Shown: positions 1 through 8,572, counted from the stretch's first letter. The stretch is 45,840 bases of DNA from Bacteroidales bacterium Bact_08 (GCA_001603425.1 LUYZ01000007.1:1-45840), one strand, 5' to 3'. The notes: generated by a model from the letters alone, not told the origin. Numbers and translations are program-made.

Positions 1-22
1 TAATTAAATTTAACCCTTCCAT
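1..22 (-). CDS. nusA: Start of transcription factor NusA (partial, runs off the left edge)
   Basis: Only the start codon (complement of 20-22) and the first seven codons, reading MEGLNLI on the minus strand, are present. It begins 10 bases after the rimP stop codon. The assignment rests on the near universal rimP-nusA-infB gene order and on the fact that Bacteroidetes NusA proteins typically begin with a similar N-LNLI-type segment. NusA would modulate RNA polymerase pausing, termination and antitermination. Nothing beyond the N-terminus can be checked here. Confidence 0.6.
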
Positions 23-32
23 ACAGGAAATT

Positions 33-500
33 TTATTTAAAATTAATAAATGGTTTTGTGCTTTTTATTTCATTAAGGAGAAAAGACTCTTTTACCGTTA
101 TTGGTTGAGATTTTTTCTGCCCTTCTATTTTTACTTTTGAAGTGTACTCTATCTCAATCCTCTCTTCGGATGCTGATAGGAGTTTAGCCACAATTTTTTT
201 ACCTGTTTTAAAAACAATAGATACCTCTTTGTCTATATATTTTTGATATTGCTTTAAAATTTTTAAAGGCATATCTAAACCAGATGAAGATACTGTAAGT
301 GAGTAATCAAACATCTCCCTATCTACATTTTGATCTATAATTCTGCTAATTTTGGTGCAGTTATCTAATGTGACAGTATTAAATGAATCTATAATTATCT
401 CAATATCATTGTCGGCACTAATTGTTATCTCTACAATAAAGAGATTATTCTCATTAATGTAGTTGTCAATAAGATTTGATATATTATCTTTGTTCAGCAT
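33..500 (-). CDS. rimP: Ribosome maturation factor RimP
   Basis: This 155-residue protein has the usual length of RimP, which assists late assembly of the 30S ribosomal subunit in the cytoplasm. The N-terminal half carries the typical pattern of an acidic beta-strand region, then a segment resembling the RimP signature, VSSSGLDMPLK at about residues 68-78, where most homologues have SSPGLDRPL. The C-terminal half is the small SH3-like beta-barrel, with the run VSIVFKTGKKIVAKLL. It is the first gene of a leftward transcript that continues into nusA. A candidate promoter lies at 569-576 and a perfect hairpin at 521-547 sits in the presumed leader. Confidence 0.9.
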   Translation of the reverse strand: MLNKDNISNLIDNYINENNLFIVEITISADNDIEIIIDSFNTVTLDNCTKISRIIDQNVDREMFDYSLTVSSSGLDMPLKILKQYQKYIDKEVSIVFKTGKKIVAKLLSASEERIEIEYTSKVKIEGQKKSQPITVKESFLLNEIKSTKPFINFK

Positions 501-520
501 TGATTAAATAAATTTAAGAA

Positions 521-547
521 ATAAGGGGACATCACTTGTCCCCTTAT
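521..547 (-). promoter_or_regulatory. Perfect 11-bp hairpin in the rimP leader
   Basis: The segment 521-531 (ATAAGGGGACA) is the exact reverse complement of 537-547, with a 5-base loop. It lies 21 bases upstream of the rimP start codon and downstream of the -7 element at 569-576, so it should be part of the 5' untranslated region of the rimP-nusA mRNA. No T-run follows on either strand that would make it a simple terminator. It could be an RNA regulatory hairpin or a processing site; its role is inferred only from position. Confidence 0.5.
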
Positions 548-568
548 CCCGATAATCCTTTCCAGCGG

Positions 569-576
569 CAAATATA
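569..576 (-). promoter_or_regulatory. Candidate -7 element for rimP-nusA
   Basis: On the minus strand this reads TATATTTG, an exact match to the Bacteroidetes primary-sigma -7 motif TAnnTTTG. Transcription would start near 562, giving a leader of about 60 nt. The -33 element is weak (no exact TTTG at the usual spacing). Confidence 0.55.
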
Positions 577-601
577 GTAATATTTTTTTATATTCAGAAA
601 A

Positions 602-1852
602 ATGAGTGTTAAATCGTATAAAATTATTAATGATCCAGTTCATGGATTTATTAACATTCCAGGTGGCTTAATAATGAATATTATTTCTCATAGGTTTTTC
701 CAAAGACTTAGAGAGATTAAACAGCTAGGATTGACTAGCTTGGTTTATCCTGGAGCTATGCACTCAAGGCTTATTCACGCACTTGGATCGATGCACCTTA
801 TGAAAGAGGCGATAAATGTTCTTAGATATAAAGGAGTGCCTATTGATAGTGAGGAAGAGGAGGCTGCATTATGTGCTATATTATTACATGATGTAGGACA
901 CGCGCCATATAGTCATGCATTAGAAGGTGTCATTGTAGAGGGTGTCTCTCACGAGGAGATATCTCTTTCAATAATGCATGCCCTAAATAGAGAGTTTGAA
1001 GGAGCTCTATCTTTAGCTATTGATATATTTAATGATAGATACTCTCGCCATTTTCTACATCAATTAGTATCTAGTCAATTGGATGTAGATAGGCTTGATT
1101 ATCTGCGCAGGGATAGTTTTTTTTCTGGTGTGGCAGAGGGTATGATAGGAAGCGAACGAATAATCAAAATGCTAAATGTAGTAGATAATAATCTTGTTGT
1201 TGAACAGAAAGGAATATACTCAGTAGAAAAGTTTTTAATATCAAGAAGATTAATGTATTGGCAAGTATATCTACATAAAACAGTTTTATCTGCCGAGAGA
1301 TTAATCGTATCTATTTTTAGAAGAGTAAGAGAACTTATTTTTTCTGGTAGCTCCATTAAGATGAGTAGCAGTCTTTCGTTTTTTATGATTAATAGATGTA
1401 ATGCCTCTCATTTTGAATGTCTTGATGTATTAGATAAGTTTTCATCTTTGGATGATTCAGACATTATGTATAGTATAAAGCAGTGGCAATACTCTTCTGA
1501 TTATACACTATCCTCTCTTTGTAAAATGTTAGTGGAGAGGAATCTCCCTAAATTAACAATATATTCCGATCCAATTTCAATGTTTTTTTATGAACAACAA
1601 AAATATGAGATGCTTACGAAGTTAAATAACAATAGGAATATTGATGCTGTTATCGGGAAATCTGATCTAAATTATTTTATTGAGATGGGGGAGATTTCAA
1701 ATAGAGGATATGATTCAAATAGTGGAGAGATTAAGATATTGGATAAGCAAGGAAATGTATCTGATATATATCTTTTGTCAGATATGTTGTCGCCAAAGGC
1801 TTTTTCTAATATTACAAAAAAATATTTTCTTTGTACAGCAAATTTAAAATAG
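602..1852 (+). CDS. HD-domain phosphohydrolase (dGTPase/SAMHD1-like)
   Basis: This 416-residue cytoplasmic protein contains an HD metal-binding domain: RLIHALGSMHL at about residues 56-66 supplies the first His, LLHDVGHAPYSH at about 98-109 supplies the His-Asp pair, and SQLDVDRLDYLRRDS near 159-173 supplies the distal Asp. The opening IINDPVHGFI is typical of the bacterial SAMHD1/dGTPase-like family, members of which hydrolyse deoxynucleotides or related nucleotides; the exact substrate is not known for this branch. It precedes lpxD by 6 bases, an arrangement commonly seen in Bacteroidetes, so it is probably co-transcribed with the lipid A genes, although a biochemical link is not established. 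Family assignment is firm, substrate is open. Confidence 0.85.
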   Translation: MSVKSYKIINDPVHGFINIPGGLIMNIISHRFFQRLREIKQLGLTSLVYPGAMHSRLIHALGSMHLMKEAINVLRYKGVPIDSEEEEAALCAILLHDVGHAPYSHALEGVIVEGVSHEEISLSIMHALNREFEGALSLAIDIFNDRYSRHFLHQLVSSQLDVDRLDYLRRDSFFSGVAEGMIGSERIIKMLNVVDNNLVVEQKGIYSVEKFLISRRLMYWQVYLHKTVLSAERLIVSIFRRVRELIFSGSSIKMSSSLSFFMINRCNASHFECLDVLDKFSSLDDSDIMYSIKQWQYSSDYTLSSLCKMLVERNLPKLTIYSDPISMFFYEQQKYEMLTKLNNNRNIDAVIGKSDLNYFIEMGEISNRGYDSNSGEIKILDKQGNVSDIYLLSDMLSPKAFSNITKKYFLCTANLK

Positions 1853-1858
1853 CAATTT

Positions 1859-2848
1859 ATGGAATTAACAGCAAAATATATCGCAGATCATTTGAATGGA
1901 GAGCTTGTTGGTGATCCTGATATAAAAGTGAGCGCTCCGGCAAGAATAGAGAGTGGAAAACCTGGTAACATTGTTTTTCTGGGAAATTTAAAATATGAAG
2001 AGTATCTATATAAATCAAAGGCCTCAGTAGTAATATTGAATAAGAGTTTTGTCCCTAAAAGAGAGTTGAATACAACAGTTATTAAGGTAGATGATGCATA
2101 TCAGGCTATAGCTTCTCTACTGGAGCTTTTTACAAATCTCAAAAAGAGCAGAAAAAAGGGTAGGTCTTTTTTTTCAAAGATATCTTGGAGATCAAAGATT
2201 GGTAAAGGCTGTTATATTGGAAATGGAGTTACTATAGAAAGAGGTGCAAAAATTGGAGATGGAGTTCAGATATATCCAAATTGCTATGTAGGTGATGATG
2301 TTGTAATTGCCGATAATACTATTTTGTATTCTGGAGTAAAGATCTATAAAGGATGTGTGATAGGTAAGAGTTGTATTATACACTCTAATGTTGTCATTGG
2401 CGCAGATGGTTTTGGATTTGTTCCAATGGAGGACGGATCATATAAGAAGATACCTCAAACTGGAAATGTTGTTATAGAGGACTTTTGTGAGATTGGGGCT
2501 AACTCCACAATTGATAGAGCATCAATTGGCTCTACAATTATACGTAAAGGTGTTAAGATAGATAACTTAGTTCAAATTGCTCATAATGTAGAAATTGGAG
2601 AGAATAGCGTTATGGCAGCACAATGTGGTGTATCTGGCTCTGTAAAGATTGGTAAAAATTGTATGATAGGTGGTCAAGTTGGAATTTCTGGGCATATTTC
2701 AATTGCTGATGGAACTAAAATTGGAGCTCAAGCAGGGATTATGTCAACAATTAAGAAGGAGGGTCTCTCTTATTTAGGTAGTCCAGCAATGCTTGCTAAA
2801 GATTATCTTAAAGCTTATGCGATATTTAGAAATTTGCATAAAAAATAA
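1859..2848 (+). CDS. lpxD: UDP-3-O-(3-hydroxyacyl)glucosamine N-acyltransferase LpxD
   Basis: LpxD adds the second 3-hydroxyacyl chain, donated by acyl-ACP, to the deacetylated UDP-glucosamine intermediate in lipid A synthesis. The protein is 329 residues, close to the family norm of about 340. Residues 1-105 form the uridine-binding N-terminal domain ([16 protein letters not shown], then [17 protein letters not shown]), followed by many hexapeptide repeats of a left-handed beta-helix. The catalytic His is visible in QIAHNVEIG (His242). It sits between the HD gene and lpxC. The order lpxD-lpxC-fabZ-lpxA is characteristic of this phylum. Confidence 0.95.
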   Translation: MELTAKYIADHLNGELVGDPDIKVSAPARIESGKPGNIVFLGNLKYEEYLYKSKASVVILNKSFVPKRELNTTVIKVDDAYQAIASLLELFTNLKKSRKKGRSFFSKISWRSKIGKGCYIGNGVTIERGAKIGDGVQIYPNCYVGDDVVIADNTILYSGVKIYKGCVIGKSCIIHSNVVIGADGFGFVPMEDGSYKKIPQTGNVVIEDFCEIGANSTIDRASIGSTIIRKGVKIDNLVQIAHNVEIGENSVMAAQCGVSGSVKIGKNCMIGGQVGISGHISIADGTKIGAQAGIMSTIKKEGLSYLGSPAMLAKDYLKAYAIFRNLHKK

Positions 2849-2866
2849 CTAATTTTTATAACTTTG
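2833..2866 (+). promoter_or_regulatory. Candidate promoter for lpxC-fabZ-lpxA
   Basis: TTTG at 2833-2836 and TAACTTTG at 2859-2866 are separated by 22 bases, slightly longer than the usual 19-21. The -33 box lies inside the end of lpxD. Transcription would begin near 2873, just before the lpxC start at 2890, suggesting that lpxC can be expressed independently of lpxD. Confidence 0.5.
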
Positions 2867-2889
2867 TAGTTTGATTTAATTTAAATGTA

Positions 2890-3813
2890 ATGTTTATAAA
2901 GCAAAAGAGTCTTAGAGAAAGAGTTGAGTTTAAGGGTAGGGGGCTTCATACTGGCAAAGAGATAACTATGTCATTGTTGCCTTCTGATGTAAACACAGGA
3001 ATTGTATTTAAAAGGGTGGATTTAGACTCTATGCCAGAGATTAAGGCTTTAGCCACAAATGTGGTCTCTACTCAAAGAGGGACAGTTATCTCTGATGGCG
3101 TAGCATCGGTATCCACAATTGAGCACCTAATGTCTCTGTTTTTTGCTTTGGAAATAGATAATGTTTTAATAGAAATAGATGGGCCTGAAGTTCCAATTAT
3201 GGATGGAAGTTCCTATCCTTTTTATCAGAAGTTAAATAGAGATTCTATTATAGAGCAAGATGCTTTGGCTAATGTGCTCTCAATAGATTCCGAATTAGTA
3301 GTTGAAGATGGAAACTCTGGATCAAAAATCAGAGTTATACCAGCACCTGATTTCTCTGTAGATATCAAAGTAGACTTTAATTCTATAGTATTAGGTGAAC
3401 AGAGTGCATCCTTTGATAATACGACTGATTATTTTAATGATATTGCAAAAGCCAGAACCTTTGTCTTTCTTCATGATCTAGAACCGTTGATTAATAATAA
3501 CCTAATTAAGGGCGGTGATTTAGATAATGCAATTGTCATTGTTGAGCGAGAGATTTCTAAGGAGTATCAAGAAAAGTTAAACACCCTTTTTGGAAAGAGA
3601 AGTAATGAAAATATTCAGATTGGATATCTAAATGCAGAAGGTTTAAATTATCCAAACGAGTGTGCAAGACACAAACTGTTGGACTTATTAGGAGATCTTT
3701 ATCTATCTGGATATAGAATAAATGCAAAAGTTGAGGCTTATAAGCCTGGTCACAAAATAAATGTAGAAATAGCAAAAAAAATTATATCATGGCAAACGAA
3801 AAAACACAATTAG
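2890..3813 (+). CDS. lpxC: UDP-3-O-acyl-N-acetylglucosamine deacetylase LpxC (split from FabZ)
   Basis: LpxC is the zinc-dependent deacetylase that commits UDP-GlcNAc to lipid A synthesis. The zinc ligands are visible: His79 in STIEHLMS, and His261 and Asp265 in RHKLLDLLGDLY. The opening QKSLRERVEFKGRGLHTGKE is typical. In most Bacteroidetes this domain is fused in frame to FabZ as one protein of about 460 residues. Here the frame closes at 3813, after a short tail (IISWQTKKHN) that overlaps the fabZ start at 3789. The break lies at a run of eight A (3774-3781) forming the heptamer A-AAA-AAA in the zero frame, so a -1 shift would restore the fusion. A true split, a frameshift product or an assembly indel are all possible. 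An upstream ATG at 2885 is followed at once by a stop, so 2890 is the start. Confidence 0.93.
   Translation: MFIKQKSLRERVEFKGRGLHTGKEITMSLLPSDVNTGIVFKRVDLDSMPEIKALATNVVSTQRGTVISDGVASVSTIEHLMSLFFALEIDNVLIEIDGPEVPIMDGSSYPFYQKLNRDSIIEQDALANVLSIDSELVVEDGNSGSKIRVIPAPDFSVDIKVDFNSIVLGEQSASFDNTTDYFNDIAKARTFVFLHDLEPLINNNLIKGGDLDNAIVIVEREISKEYQEKLNTLFGKRSNENIQIGYLNAEGLNYPNECARHKLLDLLGDLYLSGYRINAKVEAYKPGHKINVEIAKKIISWQTKKHN
3774..3781 (+). promoter_or_regulatory. A8 run at the lpxC/fabZ junction, possible -1 frameshift site
   Basis: The run of eight A follows GC, so in the lpxC frame it reads GCA AAA AAA ATT. Positions 3774-3780 therefore form the classic -1 slippery heptamer A_AAA_AAA. After a -1 shift the next codons are AAT TAT ATC ATG GCA, which enter fabZ in frame. 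I see no obvious stimulatory stem-loop just downstream, and ribosomes or RNA polymerase could also slip on the homopolymer without one. Confidence 0.5.
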
Positions 3814-4283
3814 CTAATATTCCTCAGTATGATCCAAATTTAGAACCTGTTGTAGATATTAATGGCATAAAGAAATTGTTACCACATAGACCACCTTTTT
3901 TGATGGTAGATAGGATTGTATCTATGTCAAAAGAAGAGGTAGTAGGTATTAAGACCATTGGTGTAAATGAGGGGTACTTTATTGGTCATTTTCCAGAAGA
4001 ACCCGTTATGCCAGGCGTTTTAATAATTGAGTCGATGGCTCAAGTTGGAGGTATTTTAGTCTTGTCAGATTTAGATGAGCCAGAAAAATACTCTACATAC
4101 TTTGCAAAGATAGATAATGCAAAGTTTAAGAGGAAAGTTGTTCCTGGAGATGTTATTGTTATAAAAATGAGATTAACAGCTCCATTGAGGAGATCTATAG
4201 TATGTATGAGGGGAGAAGTTTATGTTGGTAATACACTAGCATGCGAAGCAGATATGGTTGCACAAGTAATTAAGAACAAATAA
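3789..4283 (+). CDS. fabZ: 3-hydroxyacyl-ACP dehydratase FabZ
   Basis: FabZ dehydrates (3R)-hydroxyacyl-ACP in fatty acid elongation. The 164-residue protein shows the hot-dog fold signature LLPHRPPFLMVDRI at residues 30-43 and the catalytic pair His67 (GYFIGHFPEEPVMPG) and Glu81 (LIIESMAQ). The first 20 residues, with YDPNLEPV, resemble the linker seen in LpxC-FabZ fusions of relatives, suggesting the gene descends from a fused form. It overlaps the lpxC end by 25 bases in the -1 frame. Expression may be by its own ATG, by coupling to lpxC translation, or through frameshifting. Confidence 0.93.
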   Translation: MANEKTQLANIPQYDPNLEPVVDINGIKKLLPHRPPFLMVDRIVSMSKEEVVGIKTIGVNEGYFIGHFPEEPVMPGVLIIESMAQVGGILVLSDLDEPEKYSTYFAKIDNAKFKRKVVPGDVIVIKMRLTAPLRRSIVCMRGEVYVGNTLACEADMVAQVIKNK

Positions 4284-4288
4284 AATAT

Positions 4289-5080
4289 ATGTCTCAATAT
4301 TATATTCATCCACAAGCTAAACTTGGTGCAAATGTTGTTGTAGAGCCCTTTGCTTATATTTCTGCAAATGTGGAGATAGGTGATAATTGTTGGATTGGAC
4401 CCCATGCAACAATTTTAGATAATGTTAAAATTGGCTCAAATTGTAAGATTTATCCAGGAGCTATAATTGGTGGAGAGCCTCAAGATTATAAGTTTGGAGG
4501 TGAAACTACTTATGTTGAGATTGGGGATAATACTATTATTAGAGAGTATGTTACAATTAATAGAGGAACTTTAAAGAGTGGAAGAGGGACTACTAAGGTT
4601 GGTAAGAATTGTATGATTATGTCCTATTCTCATATTGCTCATGACTGTAATATTGCCGATAACGTTGTTATGGTAAGTTATGTGGGTATTGCAGGCGTTT
4701 GTGATATAGAGGAGTATTCCATTATTGGAGGGCATTCAGCCGCACATCAATTTACTAGAATCGGTGCTCACTCAATGCTTTCTGGTGGTTCTATGATCGG
4801 AAAAGATGTTCCTCCATTTGTAGTGGCAGGAAAGCGCCCATTAGTTTTTGGTGGAGTAAATGTTATTGGTCTTAGAAGAAGAGGTTTTGGTATAGATAAG
4901 ATAGATGAGATAAGGGAGATTTATAAGGTATTCTACTCTAGTGGTCTTAATACCTCTGATGCATGCCAAAAAGTAGATGAGACTTTTGAAAATACCCCTG
5001 AAAAAGTAATGATAGTTGATTTCATAAAATCAACTACTAGAGGGATTATCAGAGCAGGTTCAGGACCGATAGATGAGTAG
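4289..5080 (+). CDS. lpxA: Acyl-ACP:UDP-N-acetylglucosamine O-acyltransferase LpxA
   Basis: LpxA catalyses the first step of lipid A synthesis, transferring a 3-hydroxyacyl chain from ACP to UDP-GlcNAc. The 263-residue length matches the family. The N-terminal two thirds are hexapeptide repeats forming a left-handed beta-helix, the catalytic His is within SHIAHDCNIA (His115 and His118, the second matching the known active-site His), and the helical C-terminal domain starts around GVNVIGLRRRGF. The gene follows fabZ by 5 bases and its end overlaps the start of the WbqC-like gene by 8 bases, indicating one operon. Confidence 0.95.
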   Translation: MSQYYIHPQAKLGANVVVEPFAYISANVEIGDNCWIGPHATILDNVKIGSNCKIYPGAIIGGEPQDYKFGGETTYVEIGDNTIIREYVTINRGTLKSGRGTTKVGKNCMIMSYSHIAHDCNIADNVVMVSYVGIAGVCDIEEYSIIGGHSAAHQFTRIGAHSMLSGGSMIGKDVPPFVVAGKRPLVFGGVNVIGLRRRGFGIDKIDEIREIYKVFYSSGLNTSDACQKVDETFENTPEKVMIVDFIKSTTRGIIRAGSGPIDE

Positions 5081-5720
5081 TAATTTTGATAATAGAGTCC
5101 CAATTTTAAGTACAGCGTACTCTCCTCCAATAGAGTATTTTGCATCTTTTATTAATTCACAAACACTTTTAATAGAGTGTTGTGAGAATTATCAAAAGCA
5201 GACTTATAGGAATAGATGTCATATTTTGACTGCAAACGGTCTCTTACCCTTAATTATTCCTATAGTTCGTTCAAGTAGTAAATATATCAAAGATATTAGA
5301 ATAGATAATAGCTCTCAATGGCAATTAAAACATTGGAGAGCTATTTTTTCGGCATATAAATCTTCACCATTTTTTGACTATTATGATATCTATTTAGAAT
5401 CTCTTTATTCAAGATGTTACAACTTTTTATTTGATTTTAATACAGAATTGCTAAAAGAGATAATTGATCTACTTAATTTAGGAACTCAGATTGAGTATAG
5501 TTCATCTTATATAGATAATGTTTCGCCATCATATGTAGATTTGAGATCGGAGTTTAATCCTAAGAAACCAAGTGTCTATTATAAAAAAGATATGATCAAA
5601 TACCATCAGGTATTTGATCATAAATTTGGTTTTGTTTCTGGACTATCTATAATAGACCTTCTATTTAATGAAGGTCCTATGGCTTACAATTATTTAGAAT
5701 CTATATCCAAGAGTAACTAA
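5073..5720 (+). CDS. WbqC-like family protein
   Basis: This 215-residue protein has the features of the WbqC-like family (PF08889): an N-terminal AYSPPIEYFA segment, an early NRCHILTANGLLPLIIPI stretch, and a W-LKHWRAIFSAYKSSPFFDYY motif at about residues 86-107. The family occurs in O-antigen and lipopolysaccharide loci but its reaction is unknown. Its start overlaps the lpxA end (ATGAGTAG), implying translational coupling and a role linked to envelope glycan or lipid A assembly. Its 3' end overlaps the convergent outer membrane protein gene by 27 bases. In many Bacteroidetes the neighbour here is a signal peptidase; none is present. Confidence 0.75.
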   Translation: MSSNFDNRVPILSTAYSPPIEYFASFINSQTLLIECCENYQKQTYRNRCHILTANGLLPLIIPIVRSSSKYIKDIRIDNSSQWQLKHWRAIFSAYKSSPFFDYYDIYLESLYSRCYNFLFDFNTELLKEIIDLLNLGTQIEYSSSYIDNVSPSYVDLRSEFNPKKPSVYYKKDMIKYHQVFDHKFGFVSGLSIIDLLFNEGPMAYNYLESISKSN

Positions 5721-7232
5721 TAGTTTCCATCCAGTTTTCTCTAGAGAACCGATAGGCGCAACAGCATTAGTGTAGTCTGAATACAATGTGTAATTTTCTG
5801 TATTATTTAACCTTTGTTGATATGCAATATCAATAAATCCTCCTCTATTGTTAGAAAGGCCAATTCCACCAGAAACATATTCTGTATTATATCCAATATT
5901 TTTTTCTGGATTTTGGTAATAACTATATCCACCTCTTAATGCTAATGTTGGATTGACTCTAATTTCGCCACCAATTCTAATATTCCCGACTGCTTTATAG
6001 TTATTAGAAATATAATTATTTTCATCTCTAAATGGATGTCTATCTCCTGAGTCAGTCATTATTTTTGCTCCTGAATAGTCTACTCCTTCGTAATCTATGC
6101 TTATAAGACCAATTTTCCCAAATATATATGACGCTCCTAGATTCCATCTGAAAGGCGAATTAATTCTATAGTCATACTGACCAAGAGGAGATAGTATATT
6201 TCTTTTATAACCATCAGAATATCTAGCGTCTATTCCTTCGTCCCATTCATCGGTAATATATAACCATGTTGGAGTAGATATGCTACCTCCAATTCTGAGA
6301 TCGTCTGTAGGAAGTGCAATAAAACCAAGTTTTATATTTATGCCAACTCCATTGGATGTTTGTCTATATATATGGTCAAATCTTTGAAATTTAGAGTCAA
6401 ATTGGGATAGGTTTATCCCCTCTTCTGAATATCTTTGAAAATCTGAATAGTAGAGAGATTGGATGCCTAAATTTGCACCAACAAATAGTTTGTCAGATAG
6501 ATTTGCTCCCATATTGAAGATTATCTCAGATAAATTACCTTTTCTCTCTCTATAAAAGTTCTGCCTTATTGGGCCAGCTAGAGCAATCCTATTGCCATTT
6601 ATATTCTCGGTTGCTCCCATGTAATCTATGTTAGAGTCTGGAAGAGGATCTAGTAGATTTGAGTTCCATGCTAAAATCCCTCTCCATGAAGCACCCGGAA
6701 AATCAAAAAATGGATTCCAATCGTTTGTAATATCTAAATTAGAATTGTGTATTCCTTCTAAAGACTCTGCTAAGCTCCCAAGCCAACTAGAGTTAGTGTT
6801 TATACCAGAAGAGTAATATCTAGAAGTAAAGTTATTGAGTTTGTTTACAGCAACACTAAAAGAGTAGCTTTTAACAGAGTTAGCAGTATTTCTAGGTTTA
6901 AAGTTGGCAACAAAAGCTATATTAGATATTCCAAATCTACTCCACTTTTCTGAGTAATTATCTCCTAAGTAATTAGTTGATCCGCTCTCTCTATTTAGTG
7001 ATGGGGTAATTGTAAATTCTGAGTATCTGTATACTGCCGAAGCTGCAGGATTTATACTTATAGAGTATGAATCACCTCCAAGCGAGGTAAAGGCATTTCC
7101 CATTGCCATAGAACGAGCTGTGCCTTCGTACCTATACTGTGAGAAAAGAAGAGCTTCTGCTGCTCCTTGAGAATACAAGGAGGCTGAGAAGCTCATTATG
7201 ATTGCAAAACAAATTGTTAATTTAGTTTTCAT
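5694..7232 (-). CDS. FadL/OmpP1-like outer membrane beta-barrel protein
   Basis: The 512-residue protein begins with a signal peptide (MKTKLTICFAIIMSFSASLYSQ) and then a segment, ARSMAMGNAFTSLGGDSYSISINPA at about residues 39-63, typical of FadL/OmpP1-type barrels that take up hydrophobic compounds in this phylum. The rest has the alternating pattern of beta-strands and ends with an aromatic C-terminal strand (LVTLGYRF), as expected for BAM-inserted proteins. The substrate cannot be deduced. It is transcribed leftward, 26 bases after the Trp/Tyr-rich lipoprotein gene, so the two probably form an operon under the promoter near 8618. Confidence 0.75.
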   Translation of the reverse strand: MKTKLTICFAIIMSFSASLYSQGAAEALLFSQYRYEGTARSMAMGNAFTSLGGDSYSISINPAASAVYRYSEFTITPSLNRESGSTNYLGDNYSEKWSRFGISNIAFVANFKPRNTANSVKSYSFSVAVNKLNNFTSRYYSSGINTNSSWLGSLAESLEGIHNSNLDITNDWNPFFDFPGASWRGILAWNSNLLDPLPDSNIDYMGATENINGNRIALAGPIRQNFYRERKGNLSEIIFNMGANLSDKLFVGANLGIQSLYYSDFQRYSEEGINLSQFDSKFQRFDHIYRQTSNGVGINIKLGFIALPTDDLRIGGSISTPTWLYITDEWDEGIDARYSDGYKRNILSPLGQYDYRINSPFRWNLGASYIFGKIGLISIDYEGVDYSGAKIMTDSGDRHPFRDENNYISNNYKAVGNIRIGGEIRVNPTLALRGGYSYYQNPEKNIGYNTEYVSGGIGLSNNRGGFIDIAYQQRLNNTENYTLYSDYTNAVAPIGSLEKTGWKLLVTLGYRF

Positions 7233-7258
7233 ATTACAATATTAGAGGCTATTTATTA

Positions 7259-8572
7259 CTATCTTCTGTATCCACTACTACTACCTGATGAACTTCCCGT
7301 ACTTGATGATGATGACGATGTCGACGACGATGAAGTTGATCTACTTGTAGAGGATGATGTTGATGTGCTTCTAGTTGCAGAAGAACTCTCAGTATTACTT
7401 CTTGAGAAACTGCTTCTACTTTGAGTCGATGTATTTCCAGAGCTTCTTTGAGTAGTAGAGCTTTGATTAGTTCTGCTTGACTCAACATTGGACCTTCTTG
7501 TTGCCGATGTAGATGAAGGCCTATAAGAAGAGTTGTTGCCACTGTTACGAGTTGTTCTAACCTCATTGTTACTAGAAGAGTTCCTATTAGTACGAACTTG
7601 TTCATTTGAGCTTCTTGCTGTTGTTCCGCTCTCTCTTCTAACTGTAGAAGAGCCACCAGAACCTCTGCGATCTAAGGATTCTCCAGATGTTCTCTCAATA
7701 TTTCTTTGAGTTTGATAAGATGTTCTAACTTGATTGTCGTCTCTGCGACTGTCTCTTCTATATAGACTCTGTGTGTTAGGGGCATTCGATTGAACATTAT
7801 CTCTACCTCCTCTAACTTGTTCTACTCTTCCATCTCTTCTATAACTTCCACCAGACTGAACTCCTTGATTTCGATAATATGTATTATTATTTCTTCTTGG
7901 GTTCTCTCTTATTCCATAATATCTGTCTCTGTGCGATGTATGAGGATGTCTTGGCCACCAATGATAACCTCCGTGCCATCCCATATAGTGATCCCTCTCC
8001 CATCCCCAGTAGAAGTGCCTGTTCCAGCCCCAATACCAAGGATTATTATAGAATCCCCAATATGAATAGACAGGTGAGTACCATGGTCTAAACCAAGGGT
8101 TGTACCAAGGGTGATAGTATAAACTTCCTCCAAATCTATATCCAGGCCTAGGTATGTAATACATATCCCAATACCATGGATTGTAAAAATCCCACGTAGA
8201 GAATGTGATATTAATATTATAATTAGGAGTGTCGAACATAGTTAATCTATCCTCAAACGACTCACCTTCTTGAAGAATAATATATGTCTTCTCTTGTTCT
8301 AAGTTAATATTAACCTCTCCCTTCTCATTGGCGTAAACCGGTTCTACTAGTTTTCCATTAATAAAAACTGCATTAGACTCTTTTGTTCTGCTTCTTAAAC
8401 GATTAGCATCTGAATCTTGTTGTGTATTAACTACCAGATAGTTGCCAGATTGTGGCCTTTGGTAAACAGCATCTTCAAATGCATTAGATGATGCATATTT
8501 GGTTGTTGTCGCACAAGAAGAGATGAGTAATATCCCCGCAATTAGCGAAAGTATAGATAATCTCGTTTTCAT
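7259..8572 (-). CDS. Lipoprotein with Trp/Tyr-rich middle and Ser/Arg/Thr-rich low-complexity tail
   Basis: The 437-residue product starts with a lipoprotein signal peptide and a lipobox (ISSC, Cys19), so it should be lipid-anchored in the envelope. Residues about 30-125 are ordinary globular sequence. About 126-215 form a striking stretch with repeated WY, NPW and GW motifs (NPWYWDMYY, NPWFRPWY, NPWYWGWNRHF). The remaining half is low complexity, rich in Ser, Arg, Thr, Asn and Gln, becoming almost pure Ser/Thr at the end before a final GYRR. Similar proteins occur across Bacteroidales without known function; a misleading vitellogenin label sometimes attached to them reflects only the Ser-rich tail. 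It lies upstream of, and probably co-transcribed with, the FadL-like gene. Confidence 0.75.
   Translation of the reverse strand: MKTRLSILSLIAGILLISSCATTTKYASSNAFEDAVYQRPQSGNYLVVNTQQDSDANRLRSRTKESNAVFINGKLVEPVYANEKGEVNINLEQEKTYIILQEGESFEDRLTMFDTPNYNINITFSTWDFYNPWYWDMYYIPRPGYRFGGSLYYHPWYNPWFRPWYSPVYSYWGFYNNPWYWGWNRHFYWGWERDHYMGWHGGYHWWPRHPHTSHRDRYYGIRENPRRNNNTYYRNQGVQSGGSYRRDGRVEQVRGGRDNVQSNAPNTQSLYRRDSRRDDNQVRTSYQTQRNIERTSGESLDRRGSGGSSTVRRESGTTARSSNEQVRTNRNSSSNNEVRTTRNSGNNSSYRPSSTSATRRSNVESSRTNQSSTTQRSSGNTSTQSRSSFSRSNTESSSATRSTSTSSSTSRSTSSSSTSSSSSSTGSSSGSSSGYRR

Noticed and set aside
7249-7656. A 135-codon minus-strand frame rich in Gln, Leu and His overlapping the lipoprotein tail
   Set aside because: It is a shifted reading of the repetitive Ser/Thr/Arg codons of the lipoprotein gene and lacks a signal, domain or plausible composition.
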